Below are positions 26,943 through 34,967 of a stretch of 64,000 nt of DNA, in pieces. Source of the stretch: Cyclobacterium jeungdonense (GTDB lineage Bacteria; Bacteroidota; Bacteroidia; Cytophagales; Cyclobacteriaceae); contig NZ_WMCD01000006.1 in assembly GCF_010994275.1 (NCBI RefSeq), positions 62,001-126,000 on the forward strand, given 5' to 3'. Numbering within the stretch: the first letter of the stretch is position 1; each line of letters opens with the position of its first letter. The notes beneath the pieces are model-generated. The model worked only from the letters and a program-made list of their open reading frames with translations. It searched no databases and was not told the DNA's origin. Position numbers and translations under genes: made by a program.

Positions 26943-26967
26943 CACATAGCGCACATAGGTCACATAG
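26943..26967. repeat. CACATAG triplet repeat
   Basis: Three CACATAG units at 26943, 26952 and 26961, each 9 bases apart. Similar cacatag/cacagag runs are scattered between genes in many Bacteroidota genomes. It lies about 140 bases upstream of the GH5 start codon. Confidence 0.6.
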
Positions 26968-27016
26968 TTTTGTAGCGACAAAAACCTGGAATTTGTTAAG
27001 GGGTTATCATTCCGCT

Positions 27017-27208
27017 CCGCGGAATTTGCAATTCCGTGGTTCAGATAAAGGGGATTTGCAATCCCCAAAACTGTCTCTGGGAGTTGGCAACTACATCCCA
27101 GGTGTCTGATTGGTTACGCAAACGAGGCATTTGTAATGCCGGAAACCAAAGACAAACCCTAAAAAGACCGTCTCTTAAAATGCACCCGATTAGCCATTAC
27201 AAATGGCT
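27017..27208. repeat. REP-like hairpin cluster with ATTTGYAAT cores
   Basis: Four hairpins share a 5-base TTGCA/TTGTA loop: 27017-27039 (9-bp stem with one G-U), 27050-27066 (GGGGAT/ATCCCC), 27126-27140 (GGCAT/ATGCC) and 27192-27208, which is the same type in opposite orientation (AGCCAT, TACAA, ATGGCT). Stems differ in sequence while the loop is kept, as in REP/BIME elements moved by RAYT transposases. No transposase gene is nearby. The gene-free interval 26806-27429 holds essentially only this, the CACATAG repeat and the hairpin at 27323. Confidence 0.7.
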
Positions 27209-27322
27209 TGTTGGCGGGTCTTTTCTGTTTATGATTCCGAAAATAGTTGGGTGATGTAGCATACTTCAGCCTGTACTGAGCGATCATATGTTTCAACTTC
27301 GCCTTATGGCGTGGGCAGCGTC

Positions 27323-27343
27323 GGGCTTCGGCAAGCTCAGCCC
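27323..27343. repeat. Short intergenic hairpin (GGGCT/AGCCC)
   Basis: GGGCT (27323-27327) and AGCCC (27339-27343) flank TCGGCAAGCTC. The CTTCGGCAAGCTCAG core resembles a very common Bacteroidota intergenic repeat. Confidence 0.5.
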
Positions 27344-27429
27344 AAAAGGCATTCCTTAATTCATTGGTTCGGTTGCTTTGATCCGATTGATTTTGAGAGA
27401 AATCTCATTATATTTACTTAAAAAAAAGC

Positions 27430-27654
27430 ATGAGCATAGCGGAATTAAAATTAAGGCTACATCAAACCATTGATTCCATCAATGACCGAGCTAAACTTGA
27501 GGTTCTGTATGCATTATTAAAGGACACGAAGTCTAAATATTCCCCGATGGATTTAAAAGAGTATGTAAATTCCATTGACGAAGCCATCCTTCAAGTGCAG
27601 GCAGGAAAAATCTCAACAGTAGATGACTTGGAGAAAGAATCCGAGCGTTGGTAA
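27430..27654 (+). CDS. Type II toxin-antitoxin antitoxin
   Basis: A 74-residue antitoxin of the short addiction-module type found in Bacteroidota: N-terminal helices SIAELKLRLHQTIDSINDRA (DNA/dimer region) and an acidic C-terminus (YVNSIDEAILQVQAGKISTV) that would wrap the toxin. It overlaps the toxin gene by 7 bases. A dyad TGAGA-GAAA-TCTCA at 27394-27407 lies 23 bases upstream and is a candidate autoregulatory site. The cognate toxin is RelE/ParE-like. Confidence 0.8.
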   Translation: MSIAELKLRLHQTIDSINDRAKLEVLYALLKDTKSKYSPMDLKEYVNSIDEAILQVQAGKISTVDDLEKESERW

Positions 27655-27920
27655 AAATACAGCAACATAAACCCGTTATATGGTCTGATAAAGCCAAAAT
27701 GGCTCTAAAGGATCATTATGATTGGATAAAATCAGAGTCCAAAAGTGCAGCAGACAATGTAAGGCGGGAAATTATAAGATCTACCAAAACGCTGGTCCTG
27801 AACCCTGAAAAACACCAGTTGGATGAATATTATCCAAACAATCCAGGTAACATCCGGAGGTTTTTCAGGTGGAGTTATCGGATCATTTTTCAAGTTAAGA
27901 TGGATCAAATCGTAATATAA
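27648..27920 (+). CDS. RelE/ParE-family toxin, probably truncated by a premature stop
   Basis: A 90-residue RelE/ParE toxin starting at a TTG (27648) inside the antitoxin. The family pattern is clear: VIWSDKAKMALKDHYDWIKS, an AAxxVRREI helix, VLNPEKHQLDEYYPNNPGNI and the RRFFRWSYRIIFQV strand. The frame stops at TAA (27918-27920) after DQIVI. Continuing past this stop in the same frame gives NVIHTSQEPNKSNDS and a second stop at 27966-27968, which looks just like the family's normal end (I-x-HTRQ-P). So a single nonsense change has probably removed the last strand. The toxin may be inactive. Confidence 0.8.
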   Translation: MVKIQQHKPVIWSDKAKMALKDHYDWIKSESKSAADNVRREIIRSTKTLVLNPEKHQLDEYYPNNPGNIRRFFRWSYRIIFQVKMDQIVI

Positions 27921-28086
27921 AATGTAATCCACACCAGCCAGGAACCGAATAAAAGCAATGACAGCTAAATCCGTCCTGTTAAACCGGGTTGTAGATAAAA
28001 GTTTGAAGCGACTTCTACTCTCCGGGGAAAGTCTTGCAGGTGAAGGATGGATTCACATAGGGGCGGTCAATTTTCCCTCCATAAAG

Positions 28087-28119
28087 AATCTCCCTAACCA
28101 ACGGTCAGGGAGATTTTTT
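28087..28119 (+). terminator. Terminator between the TA module and the protease pseudogene
   Basis: AATCTCCCT (28087-28095) pairs with AGGGAGATT (28107-28115), an 11-base loop, then TTTT. It is oriented best for the TA operon and lies 10 bases from the end of the convergent gene. Confidence 0.75.
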
Positions 28120-28128
28120 ATTTCTAGT

Positions 28129-29949
28129 TCACTCCACCTTTAGCTGCCGGGTGACGGTGCCATTGCGGTGGTCCAGGTGGACGACATAGACACCCGGCTG
28201 GAGGTGGCTGATGTCCAGCTCATAACTGCTGTCCGCAGGAGGGTCTTCCACACAGATCCTTTCCGCTCCCGTCAGGTCAAAGACCCGGATGCGCTGGGGA
28301 GGGCTGTCGAAGCTGTACTCCTGGTACTCCCGACTGGTTTTGTTTTCAGATTGAAGAATGGCTTTTGCGGATTCATCCAAAGGCATTTCGGTAAGTGCTA
28401 TGCGTACCCTGCCGTTGGCGGGGTTGGGATTAAGGCTCATGGAATAGTACGAACAGCCATACACATTGAGATATACGTTCTGAAAGGCACCCTGACCACA
28501 AGAATTGACGGCACGCACCCTTACGGTATACATATTCGGTGTTGTAAACCAGCAAGCCAGCACCTCATTTCTGGTACCTGCGGTAAAACAACTGACTCCG
28601 GCAGGCTGCTGCCAGATAAAGTTGGTAATGTCAGCATCTTTATTGCCTTCAGGATTGGTATTATAGGGATCATAGAAGGCGTTGATATAGGTGTATTCGT
28701 TCAGGCAGATGGGGTAGTAATTGGCATCCACCTGCATGCTGGTATTGGGTACGCCCACCCAGATCTCCCGGCTCACCTCGTATTCCCACAGTCCGTATCC
28801 ACTGTGTAGGTAAGGGTGGCTGCACCACTGACAGAAGTACCTGCCGCCCGTAAGGTGGCGGTAGTTCCCGTACCCATTCTTCCTGTGGAGGGAAAGAGGT
28901 AGGTAGGCGATACCGCCCAGGTCACCGTCTGCCCTGCGGGAACATTTTGGAGGGTGAAGTTGGTATTTGTGGTGCAGATGCGGTCGGGTCCGGTTATAGA
29001 CATCCCCAAAGGAGAACTTACAAAACTATGCCGAATTCCGCCTGGAGAAAGCACTGCACGCATACGGTTACGCTGTCCCTGGGTAAACATATTCATGCAT
29101 GCATCGTCGGTATAATCCATATAGTTCATAAACATATCATCACTTTCGCACGAAGCTCTTGGATGATTAGGACACCCTGTACTTGACCATTCTTGGAAAG
29201 GAGTGTCGCCTACTAAATCATCCCCACATAACTCATCGCCCCAAATGTGTAACAAGTTCAACCAATGTCCGATCTCGTGGGTTGCCGTCCTTCCTTGGTC
29301 AAAGGGAGCATCTACCAGTCCCGTTGTCCCAAAAGAAGTAGTATTGATAACTACTCCGTCAGTATTTGGCTTTGAAGCATATTGATCAGGAAATTGTGCA
29401 TAGCCTAAAACGTCGTCTGCCAGATTTGCTACCCAAATATTTAAATACCGATTGGTGGGCCAAGCTTGGCTGCCATTTATGCCAACTTTTATTCCAGTCA
29501 GAGTTTCGTTAACTTGATCTCCATCCATCTCCACAGTATATTCACCTTCACCTTGAACTCTGACCACACCGTTTGTTGGGTTGTCATTTGGGTCTATGCA
29601 AGCCAAATAAAATTCAATCTGGGAATCTGCTGCTACTGGTAAAAACGCACCGGGTGTGTTTACACCATCTGAATTCATTCGCCGAAAATCTTCATTTAAT
29701 ACGTCAATTTGTGATTCTATTTGTGCCATCGCAATGTTGAGACCTGTACCAACGGGAACACCATTATGCAAAACATGCACAACCACTGGAACTCTAATAA
29801 TGGATGGAACATTTCGTACGGCACCTTCATTTAATTGGGTCAGCCTGTTTTATACTTTCCAAATTCATTATGCTTGCGCATCTGTCTTGCGGCATCCCTA
29901 AATGGGAAAAAAATAAAATCGTAAAAATTGATAATATAATTCTTTTCAT
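28129..29949 (-). pseudogene. Pappalysin-like (M43) metalloprotease with T9SS sorting domain, broken by two frameshifts
   Basis: Three segments in two frames make one gene. Segment 1 (29949-29829) is a signal peptide plus mature start, then TGA. Segment 2 (to 28773) is one base out and carries the protease: IPVVVHVLHNG-type start, catalytic HEIGHWLNLLH with the third ligand following in IWGD, and Met-turn MNYMDYTDDACM, the pappalysin M43 pattern. Segment 3 (28776-28129) returns to the first frame and holds PKD/Ig-like sequence and a C-terminal sorting domain (MSLNPNPANGRVRIALTEMP to GVYVVHLDHRNGTVTRQLKV) for type IX secretion. The frameshifts lie near 29830 and 28780. Intact, it would be a secreted protease of about 600 residues. 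Confidence 0.8.
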
Positions 29950-29977
29950 AACCTAATGATTTTGCTTTTTGTATATT

Positions 29978-30427
29978 TCATTTCCGAATATAGAATTCGT
30001 TGTCTCCGAAAACTCTATTAATGAATATTAGGGTGTCAGTGTGAAAAGAAATCCCTGTTGAGAAGCCTGTTTCCAAAATCTGTAAGCGGAACTTCGTTTC
30101 ATTTATTTCAATCTGATAATCAGCTGTCCACAAAACAGTGCCATTTTCGAAATACTGCATGGATCTGTTCCCCTGGAAAACATATTGTTTGGTAATCCCT
30201 TCAGATTTGGGAGTTTGAACCAAGGTGCTTCCTTGCCTACGATTAATAACCAGAGACTTTTTCCATTCCCATTCCCCAACGATGAATGCATATGCGTCAT
30301 CCAATGATCTGACTTGATCGGGCAACCCCTCATCCTGGCATCCGCTAAGAATCGGTATAAGAAAAACCATGCCTACCAAAACCATCCATCTACTTTTAAA
30401 AACTACTATTTTCGTCATCTTAATCAA
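29978..30427 (-). CDS. Small lipoprotein, lipocalin-like
   Basis: A 149-residue lipoprotein with leader WMVLVGMVFLIPILSGC. The mature part begins with FIVGEWEWKKSLVI, resembling the GxW start of lipocalin-like Bacteroidota lipoproteins, and alternates beta strands to the end (YQIEINETKFRLQILETG). I do not recognise a specific family. It is on the same strand just upstream of the broken protease, separated by 28 bases, so the two may have been co-transcribed. Confidence 0.7.
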   Translation of the reverse strand: MIKMTKIVVFKSRWMVLVGMVFLIPILSGCQDEGLPDQVRSLDDAYAFIVGEWEWKKSLVINRRQGSTLVQTPKSEGITKQYVFQGNRSMQYFENGTVLWTADYQIEINETKFRLQILETGFSTGISFHTDTLIFINRVFGDNEFYIRK

Positions 30428-30590
30428 ATTTTAATTGCTACTCCATCCGGTTAAAAAAAGAAAGGATTAAAAACACTACTAAACACACAGGTTTTATTTT
30501 TAATTTCCTAATCCTTTTGTCTTTTTCTTTTAAGACGAAAAAGGACTGCAAAACGCTACAGGAATGAGATGGCCTGGGACCAAATGGGCT

Positions 30591-30640
30591 GTTCGGGACT
30601 TGCAATGCCGAACCTGGATAAAAAGGGTTGGTAACCCTTT
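30591..30640. repeat. REP-like paired hairpins
   Basis: GTTCGG (30591) with CCGAAC (30608-30613) around a TTGCAAT-containing loop, followed by AAAGGGTT (30622-30629) with AACCCTTT (30633-30640). The order TTGCAATnCCG, then ATAAA, then a second hairpin matches 27026-27066. It is probably the same repeat family. The interval 30428-30748 holds nothing else except the HigBA promoter. Confidence 0.55.
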
Positions 30641-30712
30641 CGGGAACAAAATAGATTTGATAGTTATAGCACTTTGAGAAGGTACATTCACAAATAAACA
30701 ACTTTCTGAAAC

Positions 30713-30743
30713 TTTGAAAATAGTAACCTTTAAGTTACATTTA
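30713..30743 (+). promoter_or_regulatory. HigBA-type promoter with overlapping dyad operator
   Basis: TTTG (30713-30716), 19 bases, TACATTTA (30736-30743), one mismatch from consensus. GTAAC (30723-30727) and GTTAC (30734-30738) form a dyad overlapping the -7 box, suited to autorepression by the antitoxin. The start codon at 30749 is only 6 bases past the box, so the transcript would have little or no leader. Confidence 0.6.
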
Positions 30744-30748
30744 CGTTC

Positions 30749-31117
30749 ATGAATAAAGTAAGGGAAGTCATAGCCTACCAAGACCATTTTGAGAACTTTC
30801 TAAAAAAGCAGACAGTTAAAGTTCAAAACAAAATTTACAAGGTTATTGAGGCTATTGAGACCTTGGAAAGAGTACCCAAAACCTACCTGCAGCCTATCAA
30901 GACCAAGAAGGGGTTGTTTGAAGCCCGTATTCAGTTGGGATCAAACATTTGGCGAGTGTTTTGTTTTTTTGATGAAGGTCAGCTTGTTATTCTGTTAAAT
31001 GGCTTTCAAAAAAAGTCACAAAAGACACCACCAAAGGAAATTGAAAAGGCGAGTAAGTTGATGGACCAATACTTTGCCGAAAAAGAATCAGAAGAAAAGA
31101 AAAGACCGAAGCCATGA
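30749..31117 (+). CDS. HigB/RelE-type toxin (phage Gp49-like)
   Basis: A 122-residue toxin of the Gp49/HigB branch of RelE: KVIEAIETLERVPKTYLQPI, then GLFEARIQLGSNIWRVFCFF, the usual substrate-binding strands with Arg and Phe, and LVILLNGFQKKSQKTPPKEI followed by a charged tail. HigB toxins cleave ribosome-bound mRNA. As in other higBA modules the toxin gene comes first; its last 4 bases overlap the antitoxin start. The Lys/Glu-rich C-terminus is longer than the core fold. Confidence 0.85.
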   Translation: MNKVREVIAYQDHFENFLKKQTVKVQNKIYKVIEAIETLERVPKTYLQPIKTKKGLFEARIQLGSNIWRVFCFFDEGQLVILLNGFQKKSQKTPPKEIEKASKLMDQYFAEKESEEKKRPKP

Positions 31118-31404
31118 ATACAAAAAGCTGGAATAACATAAAAGATGATGTGTATGGAATGAAAGGCACATCACGAAGAGACGAACTTGAAAGAGATTTT
31201 GAATCATTTAAGATCGGTGTATTATTAAAGAAAGCCAGAGAGGACAGGAATTTGACTCAGGAGCAACTGGCAGAATTAGTAGACAAGAAGAGAACCTACA
31301 TTTCAAGAGTCGAAAATAACGGAAGCAACCTGACACTTAAAACACTCTTCGACATAGTTGAAAAAGGATTGGGAGGAAAAGTCAAAATTTCCATTGAAGT
31401 TTGA
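31114..31404 (+). CDS. HigA-type XRE antitoxin
   Basis: A 96-residue antitoxin. The Cro/C1-type helix-turn-helix lies at about residues 35-90: LLKKAREDRNLTQEQLAELV, then DKKRTYISRVENNGSNLTLK. It should neutralise the upstream toxin and repress the operon by binding the dyad overlapping the -7 box. The N-terminal 34 residues (SWNNIKDDVYGMKGTSRRDE) are the usual extension seen in this Bacteroidota HigA group. Confidence 0.88.
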   Translation: MNTKSWNNIKDDVYGMKGTSRRDELERDFESFKIGVLLKKAREDRNLTQEQLAELVDKKRTYISRVENNGSNLTLKTLFDIVEKGLGGKVKISIEV

Positions 31405-31541
31405 AAAAATTCAGGTCTATATCATCACCTTAAATCCATTTAGGGGGAGCGTTAAAAATTTTATTTTGTTAATCCAACAATATTCGATCAGGGCAGGAAA
31501 AGTAGGCTCCGGAAGGACCCGCCGTCTCCAAGCTGAATTCC

Positions 31542-31645
31542 GAAACCGATCGGTTTCCCCGTTTCCGATCACCATATTCCGTACCTAAAGGCACGGAAGA
31601 GGATTCATTATGTTATTAATAGCCACCTTTGGTCCCTACGGGACC
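31542..31645. repeat. Cluster of short palindromes
   Basis: Three hairpins in 104 bases: the perfect 16-base palindrome GAAACCGATCGGTTTC (31542-31557), TTCCGT/ACGGAA (31577-31582 with 31593-31598), and GGTCCC-TAC-GGGACC (31631-31645). The last two are sequence types scattered in Bacteroidota intergenic DNA. The rest of 31405-31882 shows no gene. Confidence 0.55.
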
Positions 31646-31882
31646 GGATGATAACACCTGAAGTAAACAATGGGATTATCTTAGTTTCTATTTCCCTTCA
31701 AATTGCTTCTCAGGCTGAACGGAGCCCAGGTTTGCTGCGCAGTGACCTGTCGTAGTAAAGGGAACGAAGGAACCGGCAGTACTTTAAACATTTGCGATCG
31801 CATTCAATATACCGATTTTGGACCCTGGTGGATTTGCCCAAATCTTATTATCTTTAGTAACCATTTTCGGTTTGCGCAAAAT

Positions 31883-32485
31883 ATGGAAAAGCCTCAAGAT
31901 AAAGTTAAAGAACCGTTTTCCGCCTATGGACGCTATTCCTATGCGGATTACCTTTCCTGGCAGCTGGATGAGATGGTGGAGTTGATCCGGGGAAAAGTAT
32001 TCCGGCAGGCTGCAGCGGCTCCTCGTAGAATCCATCAGGGGCTTACAGTAGCCTTGGTTACGAGAATTCACGGATTTTTAAAAGGAGGAAGCTGTAAGGT
32101 ATATACCGCCCCCTTTGATGTGCGCCTTCCGGTTGATTCCAGAAAGCATAAGGACATCGATACCGTGGTACAGCCGGACCTCTGTGTGGTATGCGACCCG
32201 GAGAAGCTGGATGAGCTGGGCTGCGTGGGTGCTCCGGACCTGATTGTGGAGATCCTGTCGCCGGGAAATAATAAGAAAGAGCTGCAATTGAAATATGAGG
32301 TGTACGAAGCCTCTGGTGTAAAAGAATACTGGGTCATTCATCCCGACGAGCGTACCTTGCTGATCTATACCCTGGAAGCTGGAAAATACCGACCCTCCCG
32401 GTTATTTACGATGGGAGACGAAGTCAAGTCTCAAGTTCTTTCAGGGTTTGTCTTGGATCTGGATGAGGTGTTTGGGGAGTTGTAG
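31883..32485 (+). CDS. Uma2 family (DUF820) putative restriction endonuclease
   Basis: A 200-residue protein starting at the ATG at 31883; the frame extends to 31703 without a better start. PD-(D/E)XK-fold landmarks of the Uma2 family are present: YSYADYLSW near residue 18, VVQPDLCVVCD near residue 100 and PDLIVEILSPGN near 120, followed by KLKYEVYEASGVKEYWVIHP-type sequence. Uma2 proteins are predicted nucleases of unknown biological role, common in accessory DNA. No methyltransferase partner is nearby. Confidence 0.88.
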   Translation: MEKPQDKVKEPFSAYGRYSYADYLSWQLDEMVELIRGKVFRQAAAAPRRIHQGLTVALVTRIHGFLKGGSCKVYTAPFDVRLPVDSRKHKDIDTVVQPDLCVVCDPEKLDELGCVGAPDLIVEILSPGNNKKELQLKYEVYEASGVKEYWVIHPDERTLLIYTLEAGKYRPSRLFTMGDEVKSQVLSGFVLDLDEVFGEL

Positions 32486-32590
32486 ACGCAGGTCCTGAGC
32501 ATTGCTACTTTGATCATGTGAAGGTTTGATGATAGGATGGCACTAGCGGCAGGCAGGCAATTACAGTGTTCTTAGAACCTCTAATTTTTT

Positions 32591-32680
32591 GTCACAGAGG
32601 ACTCAAAGAACCACAAAGGGCACAGAGGATTTTTTAATACTACTTCGTGTTCTTAGTGCAGCCTTTGTGCGTTTTGTGAC
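32591..32680. repeat. CACAGAG/CACAAAG imperfect inverted repeat
   Basis: GTCACAGAGG-ACTCAAAGAA-CCACAAAGGGCAC (32591-32623) is mirrored by GTGCAGCCTTTGTGC-GTTTTGTGAC (32656-32680), with ends GTCACA and TGTGAC. It is a common type of Bacteroidota interspersed repeat. The remainder of 32486-32859 contains no recognisable gene or signal. Confidence 0.55.
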
Positions 32681-32859
32681 TCCCCTTTTTTGTTCGTTCA
32701 CGTTCTCTTTGTTCCTATCTCATTCCGTCGTCCAATGAGTTGCAAAAAACACATCATCATCCAGGTTTCTCTATTTAAAAAAACGCAGTTCTCGCTGATA
32801 GTATATCGGTCGTCATCGGTAAACTTCAAATCAGATTTCCGGTAAATCCTGCCCGACCT

Positions 32860-34785
32860 TTAGTACTTCAAATTTTCCGAAACGGTCGTTCCGAGCATTT
32901 CTTTTGCAGCGGCAATAATTCCATCGGGGTCAAATCCACATTCACGATGCAATTCAATTTGCTCTCCATGCTCTATGACCTCATCAGGTATTCCCAATCT
33001 TTTTACTTTGGCCTGGTAATCATGGTCTACCATCCATTCCAGAACGGCACTTCCAAAGCCTCCCATCAGACAGCCGTCTTCGACGGTAATCACCTTGTCG
33101 AATTTGCTGAAAACCTCATGAAGCAGGGCCTCGTCCAATGGCTTTACAAACCGCATGTCGTAATGTGCCATGTCGATGCCTTTGGCCTGAAGTTTTGCTG
33201 CCGCCTCAACGGCGTAATTGCCTACGTGGCCAATGCTCAATAGGGCAATGTCTTTTCCTTCCCTCACGATTCTACCTTGTCCGGTAGGAATTTTTTGAAG
33301 CGGCTGTTTCCAATCGGGCATGACCCCTTGTCCTCTGGGATAGCGAATGGAGTACGGTCCCTCATGTTCGGAAGCCGACAACATCAAATTCCTCAGTTCT
33401 TCTTCATTCATCGGGGCACTCACCACCAGGTTGGGCACGCACCTGAAAAAGGCCAAATCGTAGGCACCGTGGTGCGTGGGGCCATCGGCTCCGGCAAAAC
33501 CGGCCCTGTCCAGACAAAAGACCACCGGAAGGTTTTGAAGGCATACGTCATGAATTACCTGATCATAGGCCCGTTGCATAAACGTGCTGTAAATATTGCA
33601 AAAAGGCGTAAGCCCCTGGGTTGCCAACCCGGCCGAAAAGGTAACGGCGTGTTGTTCGGCGATGCCTACGTCAAAAGACCTTTCAGGAAAGGCCTTCATC
33701 ATGATATTCATAGACGATCCGGAGGGCATGGCTGGGGTAACGCCTACAATTTTTTCATTTTGTCCAGCTAGTTCTACCAGGGTGTGCCCAAAAACATCCT
33801 GGTACTTGGGCGCTTGTGGGGAGGTGGGTATTTTCTTGGAAATTTCCCCGGTGATTTTGTCAAATTTTCCGGGTGCATGCCACTTGGTCTGGTCTTTTTC
33901 AGCCGGAGCGAAACCTTTTCCTTTTACGGTAATGCAATGCAGAATTTTTGGTCCGGGTATGTCTTTCAGATCATTCAGAATTTCTACCAGGTGATTGACA
34001 TCATGACCATCTACTGGTCCGAAATAACGAAGGTTCAGGGATTCAAATAAATTACTTTGTTTGAGTAGCGTCGATTTAATGGCACCTTCCACTTTGGAGA
34101 CCACGTCCTGTGCACTGAAACCAAATTTGCTGATTTTACCCAGGAGAGTCCACACTTCATCCCGGACCTTATTATAGGTATGGGAGGTAGTAATATCGGT
34201 CAGGTAGTCTTTTAATGCCCCGACGTTTGGGTCTATGGACATGCAATTGTCATTCAGAATGATGAGCAGATTGGTATCCGATACACCGGCATGATTCATG
34301 GCTTCAAAGGCCATTCCTCCGGTCATGGCACCGTCTCCAATAACCGCTACATGCTGTCTTTTATCCTCTCCCTTGTATTTAGAGGCCATGGCCATTCCCA
34401 AAGCTGCCGAGATGGAGGTGCTGGAATGACCGACTCCAAACGCATCGTAAGGACTTTCCTTTCGTTTTGGAAAACCAGAAAGGCCTTTGTAAAGTCTGTT
34501 TGTGTGAAATTCATCCCTTCGGCCAGTAAGGATTTTATGACCGTAGGCTTGATGTCCCACATCCCATACCAGTTGGTCGTCAGGTGTATTTAATACGTAA
34601 TGCAAAGCGACGGTCATTTCCACAACTCCCAGGCCGGCACCGAAATGTCCTCCATATACGGAAACATGGTCGATAATAAATTGCCTCAGCTCATCACAGA
34701 TTTGAACCAATTGGTCTTTACTGAGGTTTTTTAGGTCTTCCGGATTATGGATTTCCCTGAGTAATTTTCCAGGTTCTATTTGCAT
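32860..34785 (-). CDS. dxs: 1-deoxy-D-xylulose-5-phosphate synthase
   Basis: A 641-residue enzyme of usual length. It condenses pyruvate and glyceraldehyde-3-phosphate to DXP, the first step of the MEP isoprenoid pathway and a precursor of thiamine and pyridoxal. The TPP/Mg-binding motif GDGAMTGGMAFEAMNHAG-x-NDN lies near residues 148-180, the transketolase-type GVGHSSTSISAALG near 118, and the DRAGFAGADGPTHHGAYD signature near 430. The C-terminal transketolase domain is complete. It needs TPP itself. It is divergent from scpA, with a 182-base gap between them. Confidence 0.96.
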   Translation of the reverse strand: MQIEPGKLLREIHNPEDLKNLSKDQLVQICDELRQFIIDHVSVYGGHFGAGLGVVEMTVALHYVLNTPDDQLVWDVGHQAYGHKILTGRRDEFHTNRLYKGLSGFPKRKESPYDAFGVGHSSTSISAALGMAMASKYKGEDKRQHVAVIGDGAMTGGMAFEAMNHAGVSDTNLLIILNDNCMSIDPNVGALKDYLTDITTSHTYNKVRDEVWTLLGKISKFGFSAQDVVSKVEGAIKSTLLKQSNLFESLNLRYFGPVDGHDVNHLVEILNDLKDIPGPKILHCITVKGKGFAPAEKDQTKWHAPGKFDKITGEISKKIPTSPQAPKYQDVFGHTLVELAGQNEKIVGVTPAMPSGSSMNIMMKAFPERSFDVGIAEQHAVTFSAGLATQGLTPFCNIYSTFMQRAYDQVIHDVCLQNLPVVFCLDRAGFAGADGPTHHGAYDLAFFRCVPNLVVSAPMNEEELRNLMLSASEHEGPYSIRYPRGQGVMPDWKQPLQKIPTGQGRIVREGKDIALLSIGHVGNYAVEAAAKLQAKGIDMAHYDMRFVKPLDEALLHEVFSKFDKVITVEDGCLMGGFGSAVLEWMVDHDYQAKVKRLGIPDEVIEHGEQIELHRECGFDPDGIIAAAKEMLGTTVSENLKY

Positions 34786-34894
34786 ATGCCGCTTTTCTTT
34801 ATAAAAATTTATAACCCCGGTGGCAGTAGATTGTTTAATATTACCAATAATTATTCAGGCCACCATGCCATGAGGGAAATTATTCAGATGCCTA

Positions 34895-34923
34895 TTGAAT
34901 TAGAAAGATATATGATACCTTTG
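34895..34923 (+). promoter_or_regulatory. Promoter of scpA
   Basis: TTG (34895-34897), an 18-base spacer and TACCTTTG (34916-34923), a full match to TAnnTTTG. It leaves a leader of about 40 bases before the GTG start. Confidence 0.65.
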
Positions 34924-34967
34924 AACTCAATAAGAAGTGCAAAAATAACAAAAAATAATCGTATCCA

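Noticed and set aside
26806..27429. CRISPR array
   Set aside because: The hairpins have different stems and irregular spacing, with no direct repeats of constant length and no cas genes.
27958..28143. A 61-codon plus-strand ORF
   Set aside because: It runs through a terminator hairpin into the convergent gene and has no recognisable sequence.
28168..28809. A 213-codon plus-strand ORF opposite the protease
   Set aside because: It is antisense to the conserved T9SS sorting region, which explains its openness.
31703..31882. N-terminal extension of the Uma2 protein
   Set aside because: No similarity before the MEKPQDK start; upstream codons look like intergenic repeat DNA.
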